Assembly: GCA_003230435.1 (NCBI GenBank)
Contig: QIDW01000149.1
Location: 1 to 8,257 of the forward strand
Direction: 5' to 3'
Length of the DNA: 8,257 nucleotides
Origin: Acidimicrobiia bacterium
Lineage (GTDB): Bacteria; Actinomycetota; Acidimicrobiia; Spongiisociales; ZC4RG35
In this document: piece by piece, positions 1 through 7,608 of the stretch
Position numbering within the stretch: the first letter of the stretch is position 1
How the letters are laid out: the number at the start of each line of letters is the position of its first letter
Notes under the pieces: generated by a model
Told to the model about the DNA's origin: nothing
Seen by the model: only the letters and a program-made list of their open reading frames with translations
Database searches by the model: none
Program-made: the position numbers and the translations under genes

Positions 1-3000
1 TCACGGGCAAAGATCTTTCCGAAGTACCGGGGAGACTTGCTCGTGGCAACCGTTGTTGCCGGCGAAATGGCCAAGCGGCATGTCGAGCAAACACGGATAC
101 CGTCCAACCCGATCGACGTCCTTTGCCAGCAGCTGGTCGCACAGACCGTGTCCGGCGACACATCAGCAGACGCTCTGTACGAGATCACACGGCGAGCATC
201 GCCCTACTCCGAACTGAGCCGTCAGGTCTTCGACGAGACCCTCGACATGTTGTCGGGCCGGTACCCGTCGGATCTCTTTGCCGAGCTGAGACCCCGCATC
301 ACCTGGGATCGCGCCACCGGAGCGGTGACTCCTCGACCCGGGTCAAGACAACTCGCAGTGACCAATCCGGGCACGATTCCTGACCGTGGCCTCTACCGGG
401 TGACACTTCCCGACGGGAGTCGGGTTGGCGAACTCGATGAGGAGATGGTCTACGAGTCTCGAGAGGGCGACACCTTCGTGCTCGGATCGAGCGCATGGCG
501 GATAAGCCAGATAACCCATGACAAGGTAGAGGTGGTTCCTGCCCCGGGCGACTCCGCTGCGAAGATGCCCTTCTGGCATGGAGACATGTTCGGTCGACAG
601 CTCGAGACCGGTCGGGCCATCGGAAGATTCGTGCGAGAAACGGCAGGCCGTGACCACGAAACAACCGAGACGATCCTCCGCGACGAGTACGGCCTCGACC
701 AACTCGCCGCGCGCAATCTGATCGTTTACATCAAGGAGGAGAAGGACGCCACAGGAGTCCTGCCCACCGATCAGACCATCGTTGTCGAGCGCTTCAGAGA
801 CGAGATCGGCGATTGGCGTGTAGTGCTCCTCTCTCCGCTCGGAGCCCGGATTCACGCCCCGTGGGGCATGGCCCTCCGTCATCGTTTCAGAAGTCGCTAC
901 GGAGCCGACGTAGACGTGATCTGGTCCGACGACGGCATCGCATTCCGATTTCCCGACTCTGACGATCCACCTGAGGCGGACGATCTCCTTCTCGACCCTG
1001 AAGAAGTCGAGGCTCTCCTGATCGATCACCTCGCCGACACGGCTTTGTTCGCCGCGCGGTTCCGTGAGGCTGCCGGGCGAGCGCTTCTTCTCCCACGTCG
1101 CCGGCCCGGCGAGCGCACGCCTTTGTGGCTGCAACGGCGAAAATCTGCCGATCTTCTTGGCGTCGCCAAGCAATTCGGATCATTCCCGATTCTTCTCGAG
1201 GTCTACCGCGAGATCCTCCAGGATGACTTCGACCTCCCCTCGCTCCAAGAGGTCCTTGGTGAGATTCGATCGCGGAAGATCCAGGTGGTTTCGGTCGACA
1301 CCACCGGGCCAAGTCCGTTCGCGTCGTCACTTCTCTTCTCGTTTGTGGCCGCCTACCTGTATGAAGCAGATGCCCCGCTTGCTGAGAGACGCGCCGCAGC
1401 TCTGACTCTCGACCGCGACCTGCTTCGAGAGCTTCTAGGGGAAGGCGAGTTACGCGAACTGATCGACCCAGAAGTAGTGGTCGCCGTAGAACTGGAACTC
1501 CAACATCTGACTGACAATCGAAGGGCTACCAACCCGGGTCGCCTCCATGATCTCCTTCGTGATCTAGGACCACTTTCAGTCGTCGATATAGAGGTTCGGA
1601 CTTCTGGCATCGACGTCCGAGCGGCGCTTCAGGACCTCTTGGGCCAAAGAAGGGTTGTCGAGGTCGTTGTCGGTGGAGAGACGAGGTGGGCGGCCATTGA
1701 GGACGTCGCCCGGCTCCGCGATGGTCTCGGGGTCCAACCTCCGCCCGGGGTTCCGCAAACTCTTCTGGAGCCGGTCGAAGACCCTCTAGGAGACGTTGTC
1801 GGACGTTACGCCAGAACTCATGGTCCGTTCACGTCACAGGAGGCTTCGGCAGCCCTGAATCTCCCCAACGGGGTAGTCGAAACTGCCCTGGCAAACCTCG
1901 AACGGCAGGGCAGAGTCGCCGAAGGCGCTTTTCGACCAGGCGGCCAGGGTCGGGAATGGGTTGACGACTCGGTGCTCCGCCGTCTCAAGAGACGCTCCTT
2001 GGCCGTTTTGCGCAATGAGATCGAACCCGTCGTTCCATCTGCGCTGGCCCGATTTGCTCTGGCCTGGCAAGGTGTCACCTCTGACCCGCCTCGTGGCAGG
2101 AACGCTCTTTCAGAAGCCATTCGCAAACTGACCGGTGCCGCCGTTCCTGCCTCGGTCCTCGAACGTGATGTGCTCGCATCGAGAGCGACCGACGTTGGCA
2201 ACGGCATCGACGCGTTGATTCTGGCTGGGAACCTGGTTTGGGTGGGTGAGGGCTCACTTGGCTCCCGGGATGGGCGAGTCGCTCTCTATCCCCGCGACAC
2301 TCTCGCGTCGCTATGGAGAGGACCAGACCCGGACGCCGAGATCAACACCAAGGCGTTGGAGATCTTGGACCAGCTGCGGCAGGACGGCGCCAGCTTCTTT
2401 CGAGATATTTACCAAGCCACCGGAGGCGGCGACCCCGAAGAGACACTCAGGGCACTCTGGGACCTGGTATGGGCGGGCCATCTGACAAACGACACCTTCG
2501 AGCCTGTTCGCGCCTTTGTGGCCAGACGCAGGAGCCAAGGCTCGGGGCGCCCGTCACTTTCAGGTCGGTTCCCGGCCCACTCCGCAGGACGGTGGTCGCT
2601 TACCGAGGGCCTGATCAGATCCACTCCGAACGAAACCGAGCGGCATGCGGCATGGGCGGAGTTGCTCCTCGACCGGCATGGTGTTGTGACGCGGAGCACG
2701 GCACTCGCCGAGGGTTACCCCGGTGGTTTCACAACCCTGTATCCGGTGTTCAGTCATCTCGAAGAATCCGGGCGTATCCGACGCGGCTATTTCGTTGAGG
2801 GGCTCGGTGGCTCTCAGTTCGCACTCCCCGGCGCCGTCGACCGTCTTCGCTCTGAATCAGAACCATCACTGATGGTTATTGCCGCCACGGACCCTGCCAA
2901 CCCTTACGGAGGAGTTCTTCCCTGGCCCGAACTTCCAGAAACCCGACTGGCTCGTGACGCAGGCGCCTATGCCCTCCTGTCAGATGGTGACCTCATCGGC

Positions 3001-3216
3001 TACCTGGACAAAGGCCGTCGTGGGCTTACGTTGCTGAATCCTTCCGTCGATCAGTTCAGCCTCGTATCCCGGGCCATGGCGGACGTGGCAGCAAGGTACA
3101 GACGCCTGACGCTCGTCACTGTCAACGGCGAGCCTGCTTCGGCCTCACCGCTTGCTTCTCCCCTGTCGGAGTGGGGATTCGCCACCGCCCCGCGCGGCCT
3201 GACTTACCGCGGTTAG
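1..3216 (+). CDS. lhr: Lhr-family ATP-dependent helicase, C-terminal part (5' truncated by window edge)
   Basis: This is the C-terminal 1071 residues of a large helicase-related protein (family usually about 1500 residues). The frame is open from base 1, and its first residues (SRAKIFPKYRGDLL) match the segment just after helicase motif VI in Lhr proteins. The TTG at 37 is therefore not the true start, and both RecA-like ATPase domains lie outside the window. In order I see: the post-RecA winged-helix region with RIPSNPIDVL (about residues 32-41); a beta-rich segment with GTIPDRGLY and GELDEEMVYESR (about 124-153); the DEAD/H-associated domain with GDWRVVLLSPLGARIHAPW (about 270-288), LLLPRRRPGERTPLW (about 362-376) and FPILLEVYREILQDDFD (about 395-411); then the long Lhr C-terminal region with GRIRRGYFVEGLGG and AATDPANPYG near the end. 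Mycobacterial Lhr is a DNA-dependent ATPase and 3'-5' translocase that unwinds RNA:DNA hybrids and belongs to a DNA-damage regulon; a similar repair role here is inferred. No frameshift is seen. Confidence 0.95.
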   Translation, partial: SRAKIFPKYRGDLLVATVVAGEMAKRHVEQTRIPSNPIDVLCQQLVAQTVSGDTSADALYEITRRASPYSELSRQVFDETLDMLSGRYPSDLFAELRPRITWDRATGAVTPRPGSRQLAVTNPGTIPDRGLYRVTLPDGSRVGELDEEMVYESREGDTFVLGSSAWRISQITHDKVEVVPAPGDSAAKMPFWHGDMFGRQLETGRAIGRFVRETAGRDHETTETILRDEYGLDQLAARNLIVYIKEEKDATGVLPTDQTIVVERFRDEIGDWRVVLLSPLGARIHAPWGMALRHRFRSRYGADVDVIWSDDGIAFRFPDSDDPPEADDLLLDPEEVEALLIDHLADTALFAARFREAAGRALLLPRRRPGERTPLWLQRRKSADLLGVAKQFGSFPILLEVYREILQDDFDLPSLQEVLGEIRSRKIQVVSVDTTGPSPFASSLLFSFVAAYLYEADAPLAERRAAALTLDRDLLRELLGEGELRELIDPEVVVAVELELQHLTDNRRATNPGRLHDLLRDLGPLSVVDIEVRTSGIDVRAALQDLLGQRRVVEVVVGGETRWAAIEDVARLRDGLGVQPPPGVPQTLLEPVEDPLGDVVGRYARTHGPFTSQEASAALNLPNGVVETALANLERQGRVAEGAFRPGGQGREWVDDSVLRRLKRRSLAVLRNEIEPVVPSALARFALAWQGVTSDPPRGRNALSEAIRKLTGAAVPASVLERDVLASRATDVGNGIDALILAGNLVWVGEGSLGSRDGRVALYPRDTLASLWRGPDPDAEINTKALEILDQLRQDGASFFRDIYQATGGGDPEETLRALWDLVWAGHLTNDTFEPVRAFVARRRSQGSGRPSLSGRFPAHSAGRWSLTEGLIRSTPNETERHAAWAELLLDRHGVVTRSTALAEGYPGGFTTLYPVFSHLEESGRIRRGYFVEGLGGSQFALPGAVDRLRSESEPSLMVIAATDPANPYGGVLPWPELPETRLARDAGAYALLSDGDLIGYLDKGRRGLTLLNPSVDQFSLVSRAMADVAARYRRLTLVTVNGEPASASPLASPLSEWGFATAPRGLTYRG

Positions 3217-3223
3217 GAGCCCG

Positions 3224-5083
3224 CTAGACCCGGTCGAGCACTTCGTAGGTTGTGTTCCGCAACGCCGACGTCCGTCCGGCGGCCTCGACCACCTCGCGGA
3301 ACTCATCCGTCGTCACCTCTTGGCCATGTTCAGCGCCGGCCGCCCGGGTGATGATCTCACCCATGAGCGTCCCGCCCAGATCGTTGCACCCTGCGTCGAG
3401 AAGACGTCGACCTCCGTCAAGGCCCAACTTCACCCACGAAGCCTGAATGTTGTCGATGAGCCCATCGAACGCGATTCGGGACACCGCATGGATCAGCACC
3501 ACTTCGTCCCATGTCGGTCCCGGGCGGGATCGCCCACGGAGATAGATCGGAGAGCCCATGTGCACAAATGGCAGCGGGACCATCTCGGTGAAACCACCCG
3601 TGCGACGTTGGATTTCGCGGATGACCTCGAGATGTCTGGCCCAGGAGCGGGGGTGGTCGATGTGACCGAACATGATTGTGGAAGTCGCCCGGAGACCCAG
3701 CTCATGTGCGGTGATCATCACCTCGGCCCATTGTGATGTGCGGATCTTGTCCGGACAGAGATGGGCCCGGATGTCGTCGTCGAGTATTTCTGCCGCAGTC
3801 CCGGGCAAAGTGCCCAACCCCGCGTCTTTGAGCTCGGTCAAGAATTGCCTCACCGGAACGCCAAGCGTCTCGGCACCTTGCCAAACCTCCAATGGCGTGA
3901 AACCGTGGATGTGCATATCGGGAAGCTCTTCCTTGATCGCCTTGACGACGTCGACATAGAAGTTGCCTGTGAAATCGGGATGAATCCCACCTTGAAGCGT
4001 TACCTCGGTTGCGCCACGATCCCATGCCTCACGTGAGCGATCGACGATCTCATCGAGCCCCATCAAATAGGGCTCGCCACGCAGGTTCAGCGACTTGGGG
4101 CCTTTGGAGAAGGCGCAGAAGCCGCACTTGAAATAGCAGAGGTTGGTGTAGTTGATGTTTCGGTTGACCACATAGGTCACCCTGTCTCCCACGGCTTTTC
4201 TCCGAAGCTCGTCGGCGGTGTGGGCGACGGCGTCGATCTGCTCGCCCCTCGCCATGAAGAGCTCTTCCAGTTCGGCCACCGTGGGGGCATGTCCATCCAG
4301 GGAGCGCTCGAGAACTGGCGTTAGGTCACCCGCACCACCAATGCCCCCGACTCCCGATCCATCGATCCAAGCCTCGTCCATCCACTCTGCAGACAGACGC
4401 CCAGCCGGCACCGGAGGATCCATGTCCTTGCCCGGGGCCCACTTATGGCGCGGGCGCGCCGCTCCAGACCCGTCGACCTGGTTGAGCCATGTGGTGAAGA
4501 TGTCCTTGGGCAGTGCGTCTCTCGCCTCGTCGATCTCGACACCGACCGGAAGCGCCGTGCGCTCGATAAACAAGACCTCGGGCATCGAGTCGCGCAGCTC
4601 TCCCAACCTCTCAGCGCTCCAATCGCGGAGCAACAGGTCGGTGGCACCGTCCGAAACCGCCTTTGCCGCCTGAGCGACATCGTCGGCAAAGACCGAGACC
4701 ATGGTCTCGATGCCAGGCAAACTCGTGATCTGTGCCGCTCTGACAACTCCGGAGCGGGTGGTCCTCAGATAGGCGGATCGACTCCGCGCGATCGCGTCGA
4801 GCACCTTCTCCCTCGAACCGGTGTCGACGACCGTTAGCCGCCACGGCGCCACCTGCCTCGCTCCCAGCAAGAGCGCATCGCCCGGGTCGACTACCCAAGC
4901 CGCAGGGTCATGGTCGCCAACCTCTCGCGCCACCACCAAGACTCCCCCCTTGAAGGCTGCGGCGAGGTCCACCGAGGTCGGGGTGGCGATCTCGACGGTC
5001 GTCGTTCCTTCACGTCGTCGGCTGACAGCCGTCGGCTCGGCAAGTGTGTCGGCGGGGCGGACTCGGAGGTAGGTGACTCTCAT
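3224..5083 (-). CDS. cofH: FO synthase subunit 2 (CofH-type radical SAM) with a long N-terminal extension
   Basis: A 619-residue protein. The family joins a tyrosine-derived radical to 5-amino-6-ribitylaminouracil, the first half of FO (F420 chromophore) synthesis. The CofH core is about residues 255-615: VGDRVTYVVNRNINYTN leads into the radical-SAM CX3CX2C motif (Cys316, Cys320, Cys323 in CYFKCGFC), then TEVTLQGGIHP (about 359), LPGTAAEIL (426-434), GGFTEMVPLPFVH (496-508), DNIQASWVKLG (544-554) and NDLGGTLM (567-574). All match the C-terminal half of actinobacterial FbiC. Stand-alone CofH is usually near 370 residues. The extra 250 comprise an apparently alternating alpha/beta region (1 to about 185) and a low-complexity, Gly/Pro-rich linker (about 200-255). 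The ATG start overlaps the cofG stop as ATGA, with GGAG four bases upstream, so the extension is probably translated. Identity is firm; the role of the extension is unknown. Confidence 0.95.
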   Translation of the reverse strand: MRVTYLRVRPADTLAEPTAVSRRREGTTTVEIATPTSVDLAAAFKGGVLVVAREVGDHDPAAWVVDPGDALLLGARQVAPWRLTVVDTGSREKVLDAIARSRSAYLRTTRSGVVRAAQITSLPGIETMVSVFADDVAQAAKAVSDGATDLLLRDWSAERLGELRDSMPEVLFIERTALPVGVEIDEARDALPKDIFTTWLNQVDGSGAARPRHKWAPGKDMDPPVPAGRLSAEWMDEAWIDGSGVGGIGGAGDLTPVLERSLDGHAPTVAELEELFMARGEQIDAVAHTADELRRKAVGDRVTYVVNRNINYTNLCYFKCGFCAFSKGPKSLNLRGEPYLMGLDEIVDRSREAWDRGATEVTLQGGIHPDFTGNFYVDVVKAIKEELPDMHIHGFTPLEVWQGAETLGVPVRQFLTELKDAGLGTLPGTAAEILDDDIRAHLCPDKIRTSQWAEVMITAHELGLRATSTIMFGHIDHPRSWARHLEVIREIQRRTGGFTEMVPLPFVHMGSPIYLRGRSRPGPTWDEVVLIHAVSRIAFDGLIDNIQASWVKLGLDGGRRLLDAGCNDLGGTLMGEIITRAAGAEHGQEVTTDEFREVVEAAGRTSALRNTTYEVLDRV

Positions 5084-6267
5084 GCGACTCCAATCTTGGT
5101 AGCTATCGCGGCCAAACCGTCACCATCGGCTGCCGCCTGCACGTCACCGAGCAATCCCTCATCGATCCACTCCTCGTTGATGTACTCGGGATAGACGGGA
5201 AGACGTGGTCGGAGGTCGAAACCTGCAGCCTTCGTTCGGCGCCGTAGCTCCTCCAGATGAGGCCAGGGCGCTTCTGGATTGACCCAGTCGATCGTCAAAG
5301 GTGATACACCGCCCCAGTCGTTGATTCCAGCTTCGAGATAAATTTCGTAACTCTCGGTGAGGTTCGGTGGCACCTGGACGCTTGCCTCTGCGCCCATGAT
5401 CCAACGGGCAAGAGCTACCACACGGGCAAACCAGCGCGGCACCGGTTCGGCGGAGCGTCTCATCGGCGTGTCGGCCTTCGCCCGGAAATTCTGGATGATC
5501 ACTTCCTGTATTGCTCCTGTCGCCTCGGCCAGGTCACTCAGGGCAAAAAGCGAATCAACCAACTCCTCGTGGTTCTCTCCGATGCCCACCAGAATTCCAG
5601 TGGTGAACGGCACCTTCTGCCGCCCAGCAGCTTCGATTGTCGCCACGCGGCGGGCCGGTTCTTTGGTTGGGGATTTGTAGTGGACCATTCCCGGCTCGGT
5701 GAGCCGAGGCGAGATGTTCTCCAACATCATCCCCATCGATGGATTCGTCGGTCTCAGAAGGATCATCGCCGGATCGTCTAGAAGCCCGGGGTTGGCATGA
5801 GGAAAGAGTGAAGTCTCCGACCTGACCAGGGACGACATCTCGGCCACGTACTCGATGGTGGAGTTGAGACCTTTCCTCTCCAGGAAGTCTCGAGCCTGGG
5901 GCCACCGGATCTCGGGGCGGTCGCCCAAGGTGAACAGTGCTTCGGTGCAGTTGGCGGCGTCACCTGCCTTGGCGACACCCAACACCTCATCCGGCTCCAG
6001 GTAGACACCGCCGGCGCCCGGGGGTTTGGCAAATGTGCAATAGGTGCATCGGTCGTTGCATAGCGTCGTCAGCGGTATGAAAACCTTGCGGCTGTACGTA
6101 ACGACCTTTCCTCGCCCCTCATCTCTCAACGAGGAGGCATGTTCGAACAGCAATGTTTCGTCTGCCTTGCCACTGAGATAGCGCAACGCGAGGCCTGGGT
6201 CCGGAGAGGGGTGAGTCACTGTCAGTAGGTGATCAGAGTCACGAGATCCCCGAGGAGCCGGCGCCAA
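5080..6267 (-). CDS. cofG: FO synthase subunit 1 (CofG, 7,8-didemethyl-8-hydroxy-5-deazariboflavin synthase)
   Basis: A 395-residue radical-SAM enzyme. The family cyclises the CofH product to FO, the deazaflavin of cofactor F420. The CX3CX2C cluster motif is CNDRCTYC (Cys70, Cys74, Cys77), preceded by YSRKVFIPLTTLC. Further family landmarks are EALFTLGDRPEIRW (109-122), PHANPG (156-161), NPSMGMMLE (175-183), FTTGILVGIGE (221-231), IQEVIIQNFRAK (253-264) and INDWGGVSPLT (315-325). All correspond to the N-terminal half of FbiC. The start chosen is TTG at 6267: a GGGGGTG ribosome site lies just upstream, and the gene then overlaps the SDR gene by 29 bases. An in-frame GTG at 6219 (379 residues, 19 bases after the SDR stop) is the alternative but has no visible ribosome site. 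The stop overlaps the cofH ATG by four bases, suggesting translational coupling and balanced production of the two subunits. Confidence 0.95.
   Translation of the reverse strand: MAPAPRGSRDSDHLLTVTHPSPDPGLALRYLSGKADETLLFEHASSLRDEGRGKVVTYSRKVFIPLTTLCNDRCTYCTFAKPPGAGGVYLEPDEVLGVAKAGDAANCTEALFTLGDRPEIRWPQARDFLERKGLNSTIEYVAEMSSLVRSETSLFPHANPGLLDDPAMILLRPTNPSMGMMLENISPRLTEPGMVHYKSPTKEPARRVATIEAAGRQKVPFTTGILVGIGENHEELVDSLFALSDLAEATGAIQEVIIQNFRAKADTPMRRSAEPVPRWFARVVALARWIMGAEASVQVPPNLTESYEIYLEAGINDWGGVSPLTIDWVNPEAPWPHLEELRRRTKAAGFDLRPRLPVYPEYINEEWIDEGLLGDVQAAADGDGLAAIATKIGVA
5088..5091 (-). promoter_or_regulatory. Ribosome binding site of cofH within the end of cofG
   Basis: GGAG on the minus strand, four bases before the cofH ATG. 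It lies inside the last codons of cofG. Together with the ATGA stop/start overlap it indicates coupled translation and supports the long form of CofH. Confidence 0.65.
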
Positions 6268-7015
6268 TCACACCCCCGTCAACCGGCACGACGGCTCCCG
6301 TCATCCAAGAAGCTGCGTCGGATGAAAGAAACACGATCAATCGTGCCACATCCTCGGGCTCACCGACTCGACCGAGGGGATGCATACCCGCCGTGGCGGC
6401 TTCGTCATGGAGAAGAGCGCTCGCAAGCCTGGTCTTGACCACAGCCGGGGCGACAGCGTTCACTCGGATGTCGGGAGCCAACTCCATGGCCATCTGCCGG
6501 GTCATGTGAACTAGCCCGGCTTTTGAAACGTTGTAGGCGCCCATGAATGGACTCGGTCTGAGACCGGCTACGGAAGCAACGTTGACCACCGCGCCGCCGT
6601 TTTTATCCATCCACCCGTGAAAGGCCGCACGCACCCAGAGCAAAGGGGCCCTGAGGTTGACCGCCCAGGTCTTGTCCAATGCTCCAAGATCGACGTCCAT
6701 GAGCATCCCGACCGCTGGGTTGGTTCCGGCGTTGTTGACGAGGATGTCGCAGGAGCCAAACCGTTCCACGGTGGCCTCGATCGCCTCGTTGGCCGCATCC
6801 TCGGAGTCGGCTCGTGCCGGAAGCGCAAGGATCTTGTCCGCGTCCACGCCGGCCTCGACGAGTTGAGCTTGGGCCGTCTCCAGGTTCTGATCCTTGCGCG
6901 ACGTGATGGTCACACCAGCTGCTTTGCTCCGGGCGAATTCAAGTGCCGTTGCCATCCCGATGCCACGGCTCCCGCCGGTAACGACGGCGACCTTGCCTTC
7001 AATCGAGACTTCCAT
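6239..7015 (-). CDS. Short-chain dehydrogenase/reductase (classical SDR)
   Basis: A 258-residue Rossmann-fold oxidoreductase of normal classical-SDR length. Visible motifs are the cofactor loop TGGSRGIG (13-20), NNAG (94-97), catalytic Asn120, Ser148, Tyr161 and Lys165 (YNVSK), and a conserved C-terminal PVDGG. Arg17 in the glycine loop and Arg40 at the end of strand 2 (TSRK), with no Asp at that position, favour NADP(H); this follows the known SDR pattern and is inferred. The wording around SRKDQN, DVDLGALDKTWAVN and LRPSPFMGAYNVSKAG recalls the DHRS4-like group of carbonyl/retinol reductases, but the substrate cannot be read from sequence. It is probably soluble: I see no signal peptide or membrane segment. 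It is the second gene of the operon, 48 bp after the flavin reductase and overlapping the preferred cofG start, so it is probably co-transcribed with FO synthesis. Confidence 0.93.
   Translation of the reverse strand: MEVSIEGKVAVVTGGSRGIGMATALEFARSKAAGVTITSRKDQNLETAQAQLVEAGVDADKILALPARADSEDAANEAIEATVERFGSCDILVNNAGTNPAVGMLMDVDLGALDKTWAVNLRAPLLWVRAAFHGWMDKNGGAVVNVASVAGLRPSPFMGAYNVSKAGLVHMTRQMAMELAPDIRVNAVAPAVVKTRLASALLHDEAATAGMHPLGRVGEPEDVARLIVFLSSDAASWMTGAVVPVDGGVIGAGSSGIS
6271..6277 (-). promoter_or_regulatory. Probable ribosome binding site for the TTG start of cofG
   Basis: GGGGGTG on the minus strand lies three bases before the TTG at 6267. It can pair with the 16S tail (CACCUCC) over seven positions with one G-U pair. 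It lies inside the 3' end of the SDR gene. It is the main support for the TTG start over the GTG at 6219. Confidence 0.5.
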
Positions 7016-7018
7016 GCT

Positions 7019-7024
7019 CCTCCT
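7019..7024 (-). promoter_or_regulatory. Ribosome binding site of the SDR gene
   Basis: AGGAGG on the minus strand, three bases before the ATG at 7015. Site, spacer and start region are identical over 14 bases to those of the flavin reductase gene. Confidence 0.85.
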
Positions 7025-7063
7025 ACGAATTTGACGCTGAATCTACCCTGCCGGGTCGATCGA

Positions 7064-7561
7064 TCATTGACCGCCCCGCTTCACTCCCCCGTATTTCATC
7101 CTGGTGTCCGACATCGCCGAGGCTCGCTGTTCGTCATCATTGATCCCAGCATCGACGATTTCGCCAACAAAGAGTGTATGGGTCCCAAAGTCGAGCGCCT
7201 GGCGTACCTCACAATCCATCCATGCGAGGGCGTCCTCGAAGATCGGAGCACCGGTCGTTGCGATCCGAGCGGGACGATCGTTGAGTGTGTTGCCATCCCG
7301 CGTGGCCGGCTTGGAGAACTTCACAAAGACCCGAGTGTCTTCAGCGGACCAGAGGTTCACCGAGAACGAGCCTCCCTCTGTGACGAGACGATGAGTAACC
7401 GCTTTGTTGTCGATGCCAACTCCAATCAGAACCGGCTCCATGCTGAGCTGAGTGATCCAACTCGCTGTCATAGCGTTCCACTCTTCACCGGACGCCGACC
7501 CAATGAGGGCCAACGCGTTGGGGATCTTCCATGTCACCCTGTTGACCAACTCGTCGTCCAT
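7064..7561 (-). CDS. Flavin reductase-like FMN-binding split-barrel protein
   Basis: A 165-residue protein matching the flavin reductase domain family (HpaC-like split beta-barrel, typically 150-190 residues). Such proteins bind FMN or FAD and often supply reduced flavin to a monooxygenase partner. Family landmarks are NAMTASWITQLS (29-40, flavin phosphate region), a Val/Asn strand SFSVNL (65-70), GAPIFEDALAWMDCEV (104-119), the segment GTHTLFVGEIVDA (126-138) and YGG near the end (157-159). The start is ATG at 7561: AGGAGG sits three bases upstream. An in-frame GTG at 7576 would add five residues encoded by the ribosome site itself. It is the first gene of the minus-strand operon, so its promoter must lie in the short divergent gap or inside the stress-protein gene. 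No two-component monooxygenase is in view, so the electron acceptor is unknown; use of F420 is possible but not shown. Confidence 0.88.
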   Translation of the reverse strand: MDDELVNRVTWKIPNALALIGSASGEEWNAMTASWITQLSMEPVLIGVGIDNKAVTHRLVTEGGSFSVNLWSAEDTRVFVKFSKPATRDGNTLNDRPARIATTGAPIFEDALAWMDCEVRQALDFGTHTLFVGEIVDAGINDDEQRASAMSDTRMKYGGVKRGGQ

Positions 7562-7564
7562 GCT

Positions 7565-7570
7565 CCTCCT
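7565..7570 (-). promoter_or_regulatory. Ribosome binding site of the flavin reductase gene
   Basis: AGGAGG, read on the minus strand, ends three bases before the ATG at 7561. It decides that start over the upstream in-frame GTG at 7576, which would place the site inside the coding sequence. Confidence 0.85.
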
Positions 7571-7591
7571 TGGCACACAGCGAGGCGGAAA

Positions 7592-7597
7592 ACCCTA
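7592..7597 (-). promoter_or_regulatory. Candidate -10 element for the FO-synthase operon
   Basis: TAGGGT on the minus strand fits TANNNT and sits about 30 bases upstream of the flavin reductase ATG. This leaves room for a start site and a short leader carrying the AGGAGG. It overlaps the candidate -10 of the divergent gene by two bases. No convincing -35 is seen, so this is weak. Confidence 0.2.
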
Positions 7598-7601
7598 ATG
7601 T
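7596..7601 (+). promoter_or_regulatory. Candidate -10 element for a leaderless stress-protein transcript
   Basis: TAATGT fits the actinobacterial TANNNT pattern. Seven bases separate it from the GTG at 7609, the spacing expected if transcription begins at the start codon. A TTGGCA at 7570-7575 could be a -35 box, but the 20-bp spacer is long. Inferred from pattern only. Confidence 0.35.
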
Positions 7602-7608
7602 TCTCGGC

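Noticed and set aside
37..39. TTG as the true start of the helicase gene
   Set aside because: The frame continues upstream to base 1, and the residues before the TTG (SRAKIFPKYRGD) are conserved Lhr sequence, so the gene is truncated by the window edge.
343..1173. Minus-strand open frame of 276 codons
   Set aside because: It is entirely antisense to the Lhr coding region, which matches its family throughout this stretch. No family resemblance in the antisense product.
3224..7561. A wholly new defence or mobile system in the window
   Set aside because: No nuclease, toxin, integrase, transposase or repeat array is seen. The genes are recognisable metabolic and housekeeping families; only the CofH extension and the gene linkage are unusual.
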